DNA of 64,000 bases, taken from contig NZ_LR134327.1 of the NCBI RefSeq assembly GCF_900636915.1, positions 1,798,001 to 1,862,000 of the forward strand, in the 5' to 3' direction. The notes beneath the pieces are model-generated. The model did not search any database. It saw nothing but the letters and a program-made list of their open reading frames with translations, and was not told where the DNA came from. The DNA comes from Aggregatibacter aphrophilus ATCC 33389 (GTDB taxonomy: Bacteria; Pseudomonadota; Gammaproteobacteria; Enterobacterales; Pasteurellaceae). The translations under genes and the position numbers were made by a program. Positions 42,051-51,528 of this stretch are shown here, piece by piece (within the stretch, counting starts at the first letter, position 1; each line of letters begins with the position of its first letter).

Positions 42051-42518
42051 TTAAAATTTACTCAAATATTTTATTCCTTTTACCTCTGCGTACTCATCAT
42101 CCAGATGAATTTCCACAATGGTTGCAGGATAAAAATTCGCCGGATTTCGACCGCACAATTCTTTCACAATATCGCCCACTAAGGGCAAATGGGAAATAAG
42201 CAACACATTTTGCAGCCCGTCTTCCACCAACACGGAAAGATAATTCCCCACGACTCCCGAATCACCATAAGGCGTAATAGCATCCCAAATATCCAGCTTA
42301 TCGGAAAGTGTTTGATCGTAAACGGAGTTCACCTGAGCGAATGTCTCTAACGCACGGGCATAAGGGCTAACGAGCACTTTATCAAATGAAAGTGCGGTAG
42401 ATTTTAGCCATGTTCCTTGCATTAATGCTTGTTCTTTGCCGTTGGCATTCAGATGGCGCTCCTTATCGGAGTTCGCCATCAATTCTGCCTCCCCATGACG
42501 CATAACGAATAAGCGCAT
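42051..42518 (-). CDS. sixA: Phosphohistidine phosphatase SixA
   Basis: Histidine phosphatase-fold enzyme that removes phosphate from histidines of phosphotransfer domains (ArcB, or PTS proteins in E. coli). The 155-residue product begins MRLFVMRHGEAE, with catalytic His8 in the RHG motif, and has the second histidine in ISHLPLVGD. The ATG at 42518 matches the family start; a GTG two codons upstream with AGG spacing is an alternative. It lies immediately after glmM. Confidence 0.9.
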   Translation of the reverse strand: MRLFVMRHGEAELMANSDKERHLNANGKEQALMQGTWLKSTALSFDKVLVSPYARALETFAQVNSVYDQTLSDKLDIWDAITPYGDSGVVGNYLSVLVEDGLQNVLLISHLPLVGDIVKELCGRNPANFYPATIVEIHLDDEYAEVKGIKYLSKF

Positions 42519-42530
42519 AACCACGTCAAC

Positions 42531-43868
42531 CTATCTGTTCGCTTTCACCGCATCGGCAATTTCTTCCGCACATTTTTGTGCCAAGACACCGTCTTCACAT
42601 TCCACCATCACGCGAATTAACGGTTCTGTACCGGATTTACGTAATAAAATACGGCCCTTGCCTGCCAAACGTTTTTCTACATCTGCCGCCACAGCCTTCA
42701 CGGTATCGCTTTCTAACGGATTATCTCCACCGGCAAAACGCACGTTGATTAACACTTGCGGGAATAACTTCACCGCATCGGCCAATTCATTTAAAGATAA
42801 ACGATGTTTCGCCATGGCCGTTAACACGGCTAATGAGGCGATAATACCGTCACCGGTGGTATTACGATCGGCAATGATAATATGACCCGAATTTTCACCG
42901 CCTAAGCCCCAACCGCGCTCCTGCATTTGTTCCAACACATAACGATCACCTACATTAGCGCGTACAAATGGAATGGCTAATTGTTTTAAGGCTAATTCCA
43001 AACTCATATTACTCATTAACGTCCCCACAACACCGCCGTGTAAACGTCCTTCACGCAAGGCTTCTCGAGCGATAATAAATAAGACTTGGTCACCATCGAC
43101 TTTATTACCGAGATGATCTACCATAATTAAACGGTCACCATCACCATCATAAGCTAAGCCCACATCGGCTTTAACTTCCAACACTTTTTCCTGTAACGCT
43201 TTAATATCGGTAGCACCACATTTTTCATTAATATTCATACCGTTCGGATGCGTTCCAATTTCGATCACTTCTGCACCCAATTCACGCATGACATTAGGCG
43301 CGATGTGATAAGTAGCGCCGTTGGCACAATCCACAACGATTTTGTAATTTTCTAAACTTAAATGCGCCGGGAAGGTGCTTTTACAAAATTCAATATAACG
43401 TCCTGCTGCATCTTTAATTCGACTTGCACGCCCTAACTCGGCAGATTCCACACAGTCCATCGGTTGTTCCAACATAGCTTCAATTGCTTCCTCTACCTCA
43501 TCCGGCAATTTGGTACCTTGAGTGGAGAAAAATTTAATACCGTTGTCATAATACGGATTATGTGAGGCGGAAATAACGATTCCCGCTTCAGCGCGGAAAG
43601 TGCGGGTTAAATAAGCCACTGCCGGCGTCGGCATCGGTCCGGTAAAAGCTGCAGACAAACCGGCTGCCGCCAACCCTGCCTCAAGGGCGGATTCCAACAT
43701 ATAGCCGGAAATACGCGTATCCTTACCGATCAAGACTACGCGGGAACCTTGTGTAGCCAATACTTTACCTGCCGCCCAACCGAGTTTTAACACAAAATCC
43801 GGTGTAATCGGATTGGTTCCTACTTTGCCTCGTACCCCATCGGTGCCAAAATACTTACGTTCAGCCAT
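42531..43868 (-). CDS. glmM: Phosphoglucosamine mutase
   Basis: Converts glucosamine-6-phosphate to glucosamine-1-phosphate for UDP-GlcNAc, feeding peptidoglycan and lipid A. The 445-residue protein begins [11 protein letters not shown], carries the phosphoserine loop [13 protein letters not shown] (Ser102), the magnesium loop DGDGDR near 242-247 and the C-terminal [12 protein letters not shown] phosphate-binding loop. It follows folP on the same strand, as in enterics. Confidence 0.97.
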   Translation of the reverse strand: MAERKYFGTDGVRGKVGTNPITPDFVLKLGWAAGKVLATQGSRVVLIGKDTRISGYMLESALEAGLAAAGLSAAFTGPMPTPAVAYLTRTFRAEAGIVISASHNPYYDNGIKFFSTQGTKLPDEVEEAIEAMLEQPMDCVESAELGRASRIKDAAGRYIEFCKSTFPAHLSLENYKIVVDCANGATYHIAPNVMRELGAEVIEIGTHPNGMNINEKCGATDIKALQEKVLEVKADVGLAYDGDGDRLIMVDHLGNKVDGDQVLFIIAREALREGRLHGGVVGTLMSNMSLELALKQLAIPFVRANVGDRYVLEQMQERGWGLGGENSGHIIIADRNTTGDGIIASLAVLTAMAKHRLSLNELADAVKLFPQVLINVRFAGGDNPLESDTVKAVAADVEKRLAGKGRILLRKSGTEPLIRVMVECEDGVLAQKCAEEIADAVKANR

Positions 43869-43912
43869 GTTTCATTCCTTCTAAAAAATATTTTATATTG
43901 TGTAATGCGCAA

Positions 43913-44740
43913 TTATGCATTCATTGTTGCCTGCCAAATTTTCAACGCGTCGGCGGTTTCGCCTACATCATGTACACGCAGAATACAGGCGCCCTTCATT
44001 GCGGCAATTAATGCAGCGACAACACTGCCCACCGTGCGTTGTTCCACCGTTTTATCCAATACCGCGCCAATCATAGATTTACGGGAAATTCCCGCCAAAA
44101 CAGGATAGCCTTGTTCACAAAAAACAGACAATTGCTGCAACAAACGATAGTTATGTTGTACACTTTTGCCAAATCCAAAGCCAGGATCCCAAATCAGATT
44201 CTCTTTTTTGATTCCAGAAGCTAAACATTGTTCCGTTCTCTGTTGCATAAATTTTAAAACATTAGCCACCACGTCATCATAATGTGGATTCAGTTGCATA
44301 GTACGCGGTTGCCCCTGCATATGCATAATACACACAGGCAAACCTAATTGCACTGCAGTTTGCAATGCGTTCGGCTCCCGCAAGGCACGAATATCATTAA
44401 TCAAATCCATGCCTGCATTTGCTGCTTCCTGCATTACCAGTGCTTTTGAAGTATCCACCGAAATCCAACAGTCAAACCGTTGACGCACCGCCTCTACCAA
44501 GGGAATGACCCGCTCAAGTTCTTGTTCAAGCGTTACTTCCTCCGCCATCGGGCGGGCGGACTCTCCACCAATATCAATAATAGATGCTCCTTGTTGCAAC
44601 ATGGTTTCCACTTGCACCAAGGCCTTATCTAACTGAAAAAATTGACCACTATCGGAAAAGGAATCGGGGGTAAAATTAAGAATCCCCATAATTTGGGGAG
44701 AGGAAAGGTCTAGAGTTTTAGTCTTTGCTGTTAATTTCAT
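43913..44740 (-). CDS. folP: Dihydropteroate synthase
   Basis: Condenses the FolK product with p-aminobenzoate; the target of sulfonamides. The 275 residues from the ATG at 44740 start MKLTAKTKTLDL as in E. coli, contain MGILNFTPDSFSDSG near 18-32, IDIGGESARP near 58-67 and the C-terminal RVHD. Upstream in-frame codons to 44779 would extend it by 13 unusual residues and are disfavoured, though no ribosome site decides the matter. Confidence 0.95.
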   Translation of the reverse strand: MKLTAKTKTLDLSSPQIMGILNFTPDSFSDSGQFFQLDKALVQVETMLQQGASIIDIGGESARPMAEEVTLEQELERVIPLVEAVRQRFDCWISVDTSKALVMQEAANAGMDLINDIRALREPNALQTAVQLGLPVCIMHMQGQPRTMQLNPHYDDVVANVLKFMQQRTEQCLASGIKKENLIWDPGFGFGKSVQHNYRLLQQLSVFCEQGYPVLAGISRKSMIGAVLDKTVEQRTVGSVVAALIAAMKGACILRVHDVGETADALKIWQATMNA

Positions 44741-44835
44741 AAGATATTTGTTTCGCATCCGTAAGCCAATGAGGCCCAAAAGTGCGGTACATTATAAGCG
44801 AATTTTTTTGCACTTACCAAAAAATCCCCTTAGTC

Positions 44836-45741
44836 CTAGGCATGACGCAATCGCTGATTTGCACGCCAAGCATAAGCGCTATTTAACATTAACAACAGTA
44901 ATCCGCTCCAAATGAAAAAATAGGTCAAATAGGCGGATTCGTTCACCGGCGTATGCAAAAACCAAATGGCAAACAAAAAAAGCAGGCTCGGTTCAAGATA
45001 GCTCATCATTGAAAATAAACTTACCGGCAATAATAAAGCCGATTTTAAATTCGCGGTTACAGAAACGGCGCTAATCAAGCCCAATAATGGCACCAACAAC
45101 CAATAGCGCGAATCACTGACAATGATATCCGTCACATTCGGCTGAAACGCCAAATAAATAAAGCAGGGAATCGAAATAAAAATAATATCTAGCGTCAATC
45201 CTTGTAACGCAGGCGTTTTCATGGCTCGACGACTTAAATAATAAGGAGGATAACCCAAGCAGACCCATAGGCTGGTCCAAGAGAAGGTTTGTGTCGCCCA
45301 CAGTTCATGAGCGACACCAAGTGCGGCTAAAAATAGCGCCATTTTTTGTAATAAGGTTAAGCGTTCTTTAAACCACAAATAACCGCCGAATGCCATCACT
45401 AAGGGAAATAAAAAGTAGCCGACAGCCACATTCACGCCTTCACCATTCACCGGCGCCCACATAAATAACCAAAATTGACTGCCCGCCAAAGCGCTACCCA
45501 TCAAAAAGATCAACCAACGTTTCCAGCTTGAGCCTAATTCGTTGCGAATAAATGTTTTCAAACCGACTAAGCCCATTATCGGTAATAAGATGGCCAATAT
45601 GGCAAATAATGAACCTATCATACGCAAGACAAAAACATCTGTGCCGCTTAAAGGTAGCATCCACGCGCTGAATAAATACATAATGCCAAATAAACTTTGC
45701 GACAAAATACACAGCCACACACCTTTGGATATCGGTTGCAT
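44836..45741 (-). CDS. EamA/RarD family membrane transporter
   Basis: A 301-residue integral membrane protein with about ten hydrophobic helices in two EamA repeats, most like RarD/YojE-type drug/metabolite transporters (LSGTDVFVLRMIGSLFA; VNVAVGYFLFPLVMAFGGYLWFKERL). Exporters of this group often remove amino acids or metabolites. GGAG eight bases upstream favours the ATG at 45741. It is divergent from an Lrp-type regulator, which suggests control by an amino acid; that is inference. Confidence 0.85.
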   Translation of the reverse strand: MQPISKGVWLCILSQSLFGIMYLFSAWMLPLSGTDVFVLRMIGSLFAILAILLPIMGLVGLKTFIRNELGSSWKRWLIFLMGSALAGSQFWLFMWAPVNGEGVNVAVGYFLFPLVMAFGGYLWFKERLTLLQKMALFLAALGVAHELWATQTFSWTSLWVCLGYPPYYLSRRAMKTPALQGLTLDIIFISIPCFIYLAFQPNVTDIIVSDSRYWLLVPLLGLISAVSVTANLKSALLLPVSLFSMMSYLEPSLLFLFAIWFLHTPVNESAYLTYFFIWSGLLLLMLNSAYAWRANQRLRHA

Positions 45742-45880
45742 AACTATCACTCCAAATCAGGTTAACGCTATGAGAATTATACTAAAAGCGCCAAATAACC
45801 AATTTCAATTAATCGCGAATAATGAGATAATTTCCCAAAATTCACATCATATTTGGTAAAACTTCTCAAACGGTGAAATT

Positions 45881-46342
45881 ATGTACCACTTAGATAAACT
45901 CGATCGGGCAATTCTCAATGAATTACAAACCGACGCGACAATTCCGTTAAAAGAACTCGCTGATCGGGTCAACAGTACCATCGCCACCTGCCAACGTCGT
46001 ATTCAGTTACTTAAACAACATCACGTTATCACCAAACAAGTTGCCATTGTCTCTCCTTCTGCCGTGGGCAAATCCATTAGCGTATTTGTGTTGGTGGAGT
46101 TAGATAATCAACAATCTCATTATCAAGCTGAATTTGAACGCAAAATGCGCGGAGAAAAGGATGTGATCGCCTGTTATGAAATCTCCGGCGATTATGATTA
46201 TTTGCTGTTGGTACATACGGAAGATATGACAAGCTACCACCGTTTTATTCATCAAGTGTTAATCGGTGGCGCCCACGTGAAAGGTTACAAAAGTCAGTTT
46301 GTGATGAATTTCTTTAAAGCGGAAAGCAAAATTATTCTGTAA
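45881..46342 (+). CDS. Lrp/AsnC family transcriptional regulator
   Basis: A 153-residue regulator with an N-terminal winged helix (LDRAILNELQTDATIPLKEL...VNSTIATCQRRIQLL, about 6-45) and a C-terminal RAM ligand-binding domain (DVIACYEISGDYDYLLLVHTEDM). These proteins bind amino acids and form octamers. It is divergent from the EamA transporter across a 139-base gap and is the likely regulator of it. Confidence 0.9.
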   Translation: MYHLDKLDRAILNELQTDATIPLKELADRVNSTIATCQRRIQLLKQHHVITKQVAIVSPSAVGKSISVFVLVELDNQQSHYQAEFERKMRGEKDVIACYEISGDYDYLLLVHTEDMTSYHRFIHQVLIGGAHVKGYKSQFVMNFFKAESKIIL

Positions 46343-46348
46343 CGTAAA

Positions 46349-47431
46349 TTACCAAAGACTCATTTGTTCCGAGGCTTTTTCTTCCGGCAGCGTGACATGC
46401 AAACCAATTAATCGAATGCTTCTTCCCTGCCGACGCGCCCAAATTTGACCAAGCAACTGTTGAAAATTTTCACTTGAAAATTCCACCGCACTTTTCTCCA
46501 ATGTCGTCACTTGAAAATCTTCAAATTTGAGTTTCACACCAATTTTTCTTAATTGCGCCAAAGGCATCTCTGGGCAAGCACGTTGCACGCGCTTAACCAG
46601 TTGCGGATACAGGGTTGCCAACACGTCAACGCCTTCTTCCAACTGATGAATATTACTTAATAACGTGGTTTCCACACCCACAGACTTGCGCTCACGGTGC
46701 GGCTGAATTTCCCGCTCATCAATACCATGACTATACTGCCAAATGCGTTGCCCCATTTTGCCGAATAAATTTAACAACAGGTGACGCTCCGTTTTCTGTA
46801 CATCGGCACAGCACACTAAACCCATTTGCAATAATTTTTCCGACGTCACTTTGCCAACACCGGGAATATTCTTTAAGGGCAAATTAGCGACAAAATTGCT
46901 CACCTCTTTTGGCTCAATCACAAATTGTCCGTTAGGTTTATTTTGATCAGACGCGATTTTGGCGAGGAATTTTAACGGCGCGATGCCGGCAGAAGCAGTA
47001 AGATGAAGTTCATTGAAAATCGCCCGACGAATTTCCTGCGCAATCCATGTGGCAGAACCTGCGCATTTATCACAATCGGTCACGTCTAAATAAGCCTCAT
47101 CAAGCGAAAGCGGCTCAATAATAGAAGTATAACGTTGAAATATTTGATGAATTTGTTGGGAAACCGCACGATACAACGGCATATTAACCGGCAACAACAC
47201 CAAATTCGGGCACAGTTTTAAGGCTTGCGCGGTTGACATCGCACTATGTAATCCAAATTTACGCGCAATGTAGTTACAGGTGGTTAAGACGCCCCGCTGT
47301 TCGGCACACCCACCGACCGCAACAGGTTTATCGGCCAACGCGGGGTTTTCACGAATTTCGATGGATGCATAAAAACAATCCATGTCGATGTGAATAATTT
47401 TTCTGGGTTTAGTATTTAAGGTATCAGACAT
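46349..47431 (-). CDS. dinB: DNA polymerase IV
   Basis: Y-family translesion polymerase. The 360 residues include KIIHIDMDCFYASIE near 11-25 (first metal aspartate), SLDEAYLD near 103-110 (catalytic Asp-Glu), helix-hairpin-helix NIPGVGKVTSEKL and a C-terminal clamp-binding QMSLW. The start codon abuts the arm of an uptake-sequence hairpin, leaving no normal ribosome site. No SOS box is seen in front of it. Confidence 0.95.
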   Translation of the reverse strand: MSDTLNTKPRKIIHIDMDCFYASIEIRENPALADKPVAVGGCAEQRGVLTTCNYIARKFGLHSAMSTAQALKLCPNLVLLPVNMPLYRAVSQQIHQIFQRYTSIIEPLSLDEAYLDVTDCDKCAGSATWIAQEIRRAIFNELHLTASAGIAPLKFLAKIASDQNKPNGQFVIEPKEVSNFVANLPLKNIPGVGKVTSEKLLQMGLVCCADVQKTERHLLLNLFGKMGQRIWQYSHGIDEREIQPHRERKSVGVETTLLSNIHQLEEGVDVLATLYPQLVKRVQRACPEMPLAQLRKIGVKLKFEDFQVTTLEKSAVEFSSENFQQLLGQIWARRQGRSIRLIGLHVTLPEEKASEQMSLW

Positions 47432-47476
47432 AAAAAAGTGCGGTCAAAATTTCATGTATTTTTTTGACCGCACTTT
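47432..47476 (-). terminator. Inverted uptake-sequence pair directly before dinB
   Basis: AAAAAAGTGCGGTCA (47432-47446) pairs with TTGACCGCACTTT (47463-47475) on a loop of about 17 bases. On the minus strand it would stop transcription from the upstream gene at the dinB start codon. Confidence 0.75.
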
Positions 47477-47506
47477 AACACAAAAAGCTGTATAAAAAAA
47501 CAGTAT

Positions 47507-48019
47507 TTAATTAGCTACATTAATTTGTTGTCCATCCGCAAAAGTCACATTACGAGCCACAGAATACACCTGAATCGGCTCCTGCAAATGCGTAAATAAC
47601 GTGCGATATTGCTCCGGAATTTGATTAAACGGAATGCGTAAATTCACGGTAATCTTTGCTTTAGGCGCCATAGGCTGCGCAAAATTCAGCGGCACATCTT
47701 GTGAATAAATCATTTGTTGATCGTATAAATAGGCTGCAATCCAATACAAGGATTTAATGGATTTATTACTTTTATTTTCAACGGAATATTTCACTAAAAC
47801 ATAAGCCTGATTGTCTTCATCCACCACTATATCACGCTCTTCAAAATGAATATCAACACTCTTTTTAAATTGGGACAAGGCAGCTTCTTGGGTGTTTTTC
47901 GTTTTTGTCGATTGTTGAACAGGCTGTGTCGTTTTAGCTTTAGGCTCAGCTGCGTTTACCGAACTTAGCGCAAGAAAAGAAGACAATACCAGTGAGGTGA
48001 ATAAATTAAAATATTTCAT
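47507..48019 (-). CDS. Exported protein of unknown function
   Basis: A 170-residue protein with a signal peptide (about 1-23, ending SSVNA). A Thr/Gln/Lys-rich low-complexity stretch (about 27-46) follows, then a compact domain rich in beta-strands (VDIHFEERDIVVDEDNQAYVLVKYSVENKSNKS) of the kind seen in periplasmic immunoglobulin-like folds. I do not recognise the family. It stands alone between the sstT and dinB terminators. Confidence 0.75.
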   Translation of the reverse strand: MKYFNLFTSLVLSSFLALSSVNAAEPKAKTTQPVQQSTKTKNTQEAALSQFKKSVDIHFEERDIVVDEDNQAYVLVKYSVENKSNKSIKSLYWIAAYLYDQQMIYSQDVPLNFAQPMAPKAKITVNLRIPFNQIPEQYRTLFTHLQEPIQVYSVARNVTFADGQQINVAN

Positions 48020-48110
48020 CGTGATACCTTTACAATAATAACTTGGGGCAGAATTCTACTCTATCTCCCACGGGGAAGAAACGGAATTTTCATTTAACTT
48101 ACATAAAACA

Positions 48111-48140
48111 AAAAGGATAGACCTAAGAACCTATCCTTTT
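48111..48140. terminator. Terminator after sstT
   Basis: AAAAGGATAG and CTATCCTTTT form a perfect 10-bp stem with a 10-base loop and T-rich tracts on both strands. Confidence 0.75.
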
Positions 48141-48157
48141 TTATTAGTCACTAATTT

Positions 48158-49405
48158 TTAACTTTTCAAATATTTTTGCTCATCAGCCATACAAGCTGCT
48201 GCGGTAAATAATACATCGGTTGAAGAGTTAAGTGCGGTTTCAGTGGAGTCTTGCAAAATACCGATAATAAAACCAACCCCGATCATTTGCGCTGCCACAT
48301 CATCGGAAACGTTGAATAGACTACAAGCCAGAGGAATTAGTAACAAAGAACCACCGGCAACACCGGACGCACCACACGCACAAAGACTGGCCACTACGCT
48401 TAATAAGATGGCTCTACTGAAAGAAATCTCAATGCCCAATGTATGTACTGCAGCCAAAGTCAAGATGGTAATGGTAATTGCCGCACCGGCCATGTTGATA
48501 CTGGCGCCGAGTGGAATAGATACAGAATAGGTTTCTTCATCCAATCCAAGACGCTTCGCCAAGTTAATATTCACTGGAATATTTGCTGCCGAGCTACGGG
48601 TAAAGAAGGCGGTTACACCACTTTCACGCAAGCAAGTCCAAACTAATGGGTATGGATTACGGCGGATTTTCCAATAGACTAAAAGTGGGTTAACCAAAAA
48701 TGCCACAAATACCATAGAGCCGATTAAGACACTCAATAATTCCACATAACCGCGCAATGCTACTAACCCTTTATCGGCTAAAGTTTCGGAGACCAAGCCT
48801 AACACGCCGATCGGCGCAAAAGAAATAATCACATAAACAATTTTAGATACGGCTTCAGAAAAATCGGAAATCACAATTTTTGTATTTTCGGATGCATGAC
48901 GAAGCGCTAAACCTAAACCGATAGACCAGGTTAATACGCCAATAAAGTTTGCTTTAAATAGTGCATTAAGTGGATTGTCCACCATATTGAAAATAAGATC
49001 TAGCAATACATTACTAACGCCTTTTGGTGCGGAAGTAATGTCTTCTTTAACGGATAGCACCACTTCGATTGGAAACATAAAGGAAGCGATAACAGCAACA
49101 ACTGCAGCTAAAAAGGTACCGAGTAGATATAAAACAATGATTGGTTTCATGCTAGTTTTGGTGCCGATTTTTTTATTGGCAATAGCTGCCATCACCAAAA
49201 CAAAAATAAGCAATGGTGCCACCGCACGCAGTGAACGGACAAAAATTTGTCCCAACACACCGACTTTTTCCGCTAAGTTAAAACCTAATGCAGGTTGTAG
49301 CATGGAGCTGATCTGCGCCACGATAATACCGAACAGCAAACCAATAGCAATGCGTTTAACCAAATTACCTTGGAAAAACAAAGAAATTAAACGGGAAATA
49401 TTCAT
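48158..49405 (-). CDS. sstT: Serine/threonine:sodium symporter
   Basis: Inner-membrane importer of serine and threonine driven by sodium, of the glutamate transporter (DAACS) fold. The 415 residues carry eight helices with two re-entrant hairpins: the serine-rich [13 protein letters not shown] near 267-279 and the [23 protein letters not shown] tip near 375-397. It is monocistronic. Confidence 0.94.
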   Translation of the reverse strand: MNISRLISLFFQGNLVKRIAIGLLFGIIVAQISSMLQPALGFNLAEKVGVLGQIFVRSLRAVAPLLIFVLVMAAIANKKIGTKTSMKPIIVLYLLGTFLAAVVAVIASFMFPIEVVLSVKEDITSAPKGVSNVLLDLIFNMVDNPLNALFKANFIGVLTWSIGLGLALRHASENTKIVISDFSEAVSKIVYVIISFAPIGVLGLVSETLADKGLVALRGYVELLSVLIGSMVFVAFLVNPLLVYWKIRRNPYPLVWTCLRESGVTAFFTRSSAANIPVNINLAKRLGLDEETYSVSIPLGASINMAGAAITITILTLAAVHTLGIEISFSRAILLSVVASLCACGASGVAGGSLLLIPLACSLFNVSDDVAAQMIGVGFIIGILQDSTETALNSSTDVLFTAAACMADEQKYLKS

Positions 49406-49657
49406 AATGAGTTTTAATGATTTTGTGCAAATAAACTTTATGTTGATATTCGAATCAGAATTGATCCACCTAAGAGGAAATAAAGATAGCTTAAAACTTA
49501 GATAAAGAAAATATGAATTAAGAGATTTTTTTGACTTTATAAAAAACTTTGAGATTTTATTTAATTACCATTTAAAAAATTACCCAATTTATTAAATTTA
49601 ATTAGAACCATAATAGCAGTTATCATGAAAGCCCTGAAAAATTTTTATGTTTACCTG
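49406..49657. other. Divergent region between sstT and the UmuD-like gene
   Basis: AT-rich, containing the presumed sstT promoter. No gene or strong hairpin seen; the SOS promoter lies at its right edge. Confidence 0.45.
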
Positions 49658-49707
49658 TTGACTTACTGTATATAACAACAGTACATTACCACTGTACAAA
49701 AACACAG
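49658..49707 (+). promoter_or_regulatory. SOS promoter with two LexA boxes
   Basis: CTGT-N8-ACAG occurs at 49666-49681 and again at 49692-49707. The first is also palindromic outward (TACTGT...ACAGTA). TTGACT (49658-49663) and TACATT (49682-49687) give an overlapping promoter, so LexA would block both polymerase binding and clearance. Confidence 0.85.
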
Positions 49708-49726
49708 TTAACTTAGAGGAATCAAT

Positions 49727-50176
49727 ATGAGCTACCAAAACCACATCATACCCCAACACCATCAAGTTTTTTCTTACCAGCCAATGCCTTTTTTTGAGGA
49801 TATGAAAAACGAAAAAACTAACTTTAATAAAAAACTTGATCTTAATTTGTATTGCATCAGACGCCCGCAACAAACCTGTTTTATCCGTGTCACAAATCCG
49901 AATATGTTGGCTTGGGGTATTGAAGAAGGCGATATGTTGGTCGTGGAAGATAATAACGAATTATTTGTGGAAGAGTTGGTTGTGTTAGAAATAAATAACG
50001 AATTCCATGTATATGAATTTATTGCCCACACTAATGGCGAATTTATATTCTTATCCTTAGATTCACAAATGCAAAATATCAAAACTGATAACTGGCGCAA
50101 CTTGCCGATTGTCGGCACAGTGACAAATGTGATTCATCAATTACATCGTAAGAATACTATGCGTTTCGCTGCATAA
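49727..50176 (+). CDS. SOS-controlled UmuD/LexA-like protein without the Ser-Lys dyad
   Basis: A 149-residue protein whose residues 36-145 align with the S24 domain of UmuD (KKLDLN, GIEEGDMLVVE, NNEFHV, VGTVTNVIHQL). The catalytic serine of GDSM is Asn59 (NPNM) and the catalytic lysine is Tyr96 (EFHVYEF), so self-cleavage should be impossible; there is also no Cys-Gly cleavage site. No umuC follows: an IS element lies 36 bases downstream. It may be a dead relic, but the intact frame and double LexA box suggest a retained non-proteolytic role, for example binding a polymerase. It has an AGAGGA ribosome site. Confidence 0.82.
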   Translation: MSYQNHIIPQHHQVFSYQPMPFFEDMKNEKTNFNKKLDLNLYCIRRPQQTCFIRVTNPNMLAWGIEEGDMLVVEDNNELFVEELVVLEINNEFHVYEFIAHTNGEFIFLSLDSQMQNIKTDNWRNLPIVGTVTNVIHQLHRKNTMRFAA

Positions 50177-50257
50177 ATTCTAAAAAAATAGCCTATTGAT
50201 TGCACCAAAAAGTGATCTGCACCCCAAAACTTGGACACCTAATTTGAGGTGCAGATT

Positions 50258-50632
50258 ATGTCTTACTCTTATCAATTTCGTTTAGAAATTATCAAACTCG
50301 TCACCGAGCAGGATTTCGGTATCCGTGAGGTGGCTAAACTTCATAAACTTCCCCATTCTGCCGTCATCTATTGGCTGAAAGCATTTCATGAAAAAGGGCC
50401 GGATGGCGTAAAATCGCCTTATACAAACCTTCAAACACCGAAAATAGTGAAGCCAAAGATGAAAAAGAAAGAGATTGAAATTCCTGAACCAACAGACTTT
50501 TCACCTAAAGCGTTTAAAAAGTTACAACGAGAGCTGGCATTGGCTCGTACGGAGATTGCTTATCTAAAAAAGTTGGAGGAGCTCGACCGTCAAAAACAAC
50601 GGCAGAAAAAAGAAAAATCATTGAAACGCTGA
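50258..50632 (+). CDS. IS3-family transposase OrfA
   Basis: A 124-residue helix-turn-helix protein (RLEIIKLVTEQDFGIREVAKLHKLPHSAVIYWLKAF, about 6-41) with a C-terminal leucine-zipper-like Lys/Glu region. GAGGTG precedes the ATG at 50258. An A6G run at 50606-50612 near its end is a plausible -1 frameshift site into orfB: the -1 frame continues as RKIIETLKPNHALNDLL, the expected start of OrfB. Confidence 0.85.
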   Translation: MSYSYQFRLEIIKLVTEQDFGIREVAKLHKLPHSAVIYWLKAFHEKGPDGVKSPYTNLQTPKIVKPKMKKKEIEIPEPTDFSPKAFKKLQRELALARTEIAYLKKLEELDRQKQRQKKEKSLKR

Positions 50633-51437
50633 AGCCAAACCACGCGTTAAATGATTTACTTCGTGTGGCTAAAATGCCTCGCTCAACCTTTTTTATTATC
50701 ACGCGGTTAAATGCAATTATCATGAGATAAAAGAGGCAATCTTGCTGCTGTATAAAAACAACAGGAAACGAGATGGCTATCGCCCAATGACACTCAAATT
50801 ACGCCAAATGGGTTTCCATTTGAATCATAAAACGGTGTTAAGACTGATGAATGAGTTAGGTATTCATTCCATTTTACGTAAGAAAAGACATGGAAAACGC
50901 GGAAAAACATTGCATATTGCCCCGAATGTACTGAATCGTGACTTTACCGCAACGGCGCTCAATCAAAAATGGGTAACTGATGTTACCGAGTTTCAAGTTG
51001 GGCAAGAAAAGCTCTATTTTTCGCCATTGATGGATTTGGCAAATCGAGAAATTATTGCCTATAACTTTGCGACACGCCTCAAGTTTCCTTTTGTAAAAAA
51101 GATGTTAGAACAAGGGCTTAGCCGTCTTAAACCGACAGAATACCCGATTATTCACAGTGACCAGGGGGTATTGTATGGCACGGCAGAATGGGTGAATATG
51201 TTGAAAGGAAAAGCCGTACAGAGCATGAGTCGTCGAGGAAATTGCTACGATAATGCCGTGATTGAAAGTTTTTTTGCGATATTAAAATCCGAGTGCTTTT
51301 ACTCACGCAGTTACACATCTATTGCCGAATTACAGGCAGAGATTGAAGAATATTTGGTGTATTACAACCAAAAACGAATTAAACTTGATTTAAAAGGATT
51401 GAGCCCGGTGCAATACCGAACTCAATATTTAAGTTAA
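50613..51437 (+). pseudogene. IS3-family transposase OrfB, frameshifted
   Basis: The DDE integrase core is present: WVTDVTEF, HSDQGVLYG and NAVIESFFAILKSE, in a 231-residue frame open from 50742. The N-terminal portion (KIIETLKPNHALNDLLRVAKMPRSTFF) lies in a different frame. The switch falls at a run of six T residues (50689-50694) within the conserved STFxYH motif, so one base appears to be missing. The copy is probably inactive unless slippage at the T-run rescues it. Confidence 0.8.
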
Positions 51438-51467
51438 CTAACCTGTCCAACTTTTAGGGGGCAGATC

Positions 51468-51507
51468 AAAGTGCGGTCAGAAATTTTTATATTTCTGACC
51501 GCACTTT
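51468..51507. terminator. Inverted uptake-sequence pair at the IS right edge
   Basis: AAAGTGCGGTCAGAAAT (51468-51484) pairs with ATTTCTGACCGCACTTT (51491-51507), a 17-bp stem with a 6-base loop. It ends mepS and, before the IS arrived, probably the UmuD-like gene. Confidence 0.8.
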
Positions 51508-51528
51508 TTGTTTTCTAAAAAACTTATC

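Larger units (their letters stand above)
50213..51468 (+). mobile_element. IS3-family insertion sequence (IS150-like)
   Basis: Terminal inverted repeats begin TGATCTGC at the left end (50213) and, complementary, end GCAGATCA at the right (51468), with further matches across about 25 bases each (five mismatches). A 3-base AAG direct repeat (50210-50212 and 51469-51471) is consistent with IS3-family target duplication. Inside are orfA and a broken orfB with DDE motifs. The insertion split an uptake-sequence hairpin. Confidence 0.9.

Noticed and set aside
49727..51437. UmuDC-type polymerase V operon
   Set aside because: No umuC coding sequence is present; the downstream frames are IS transposase.
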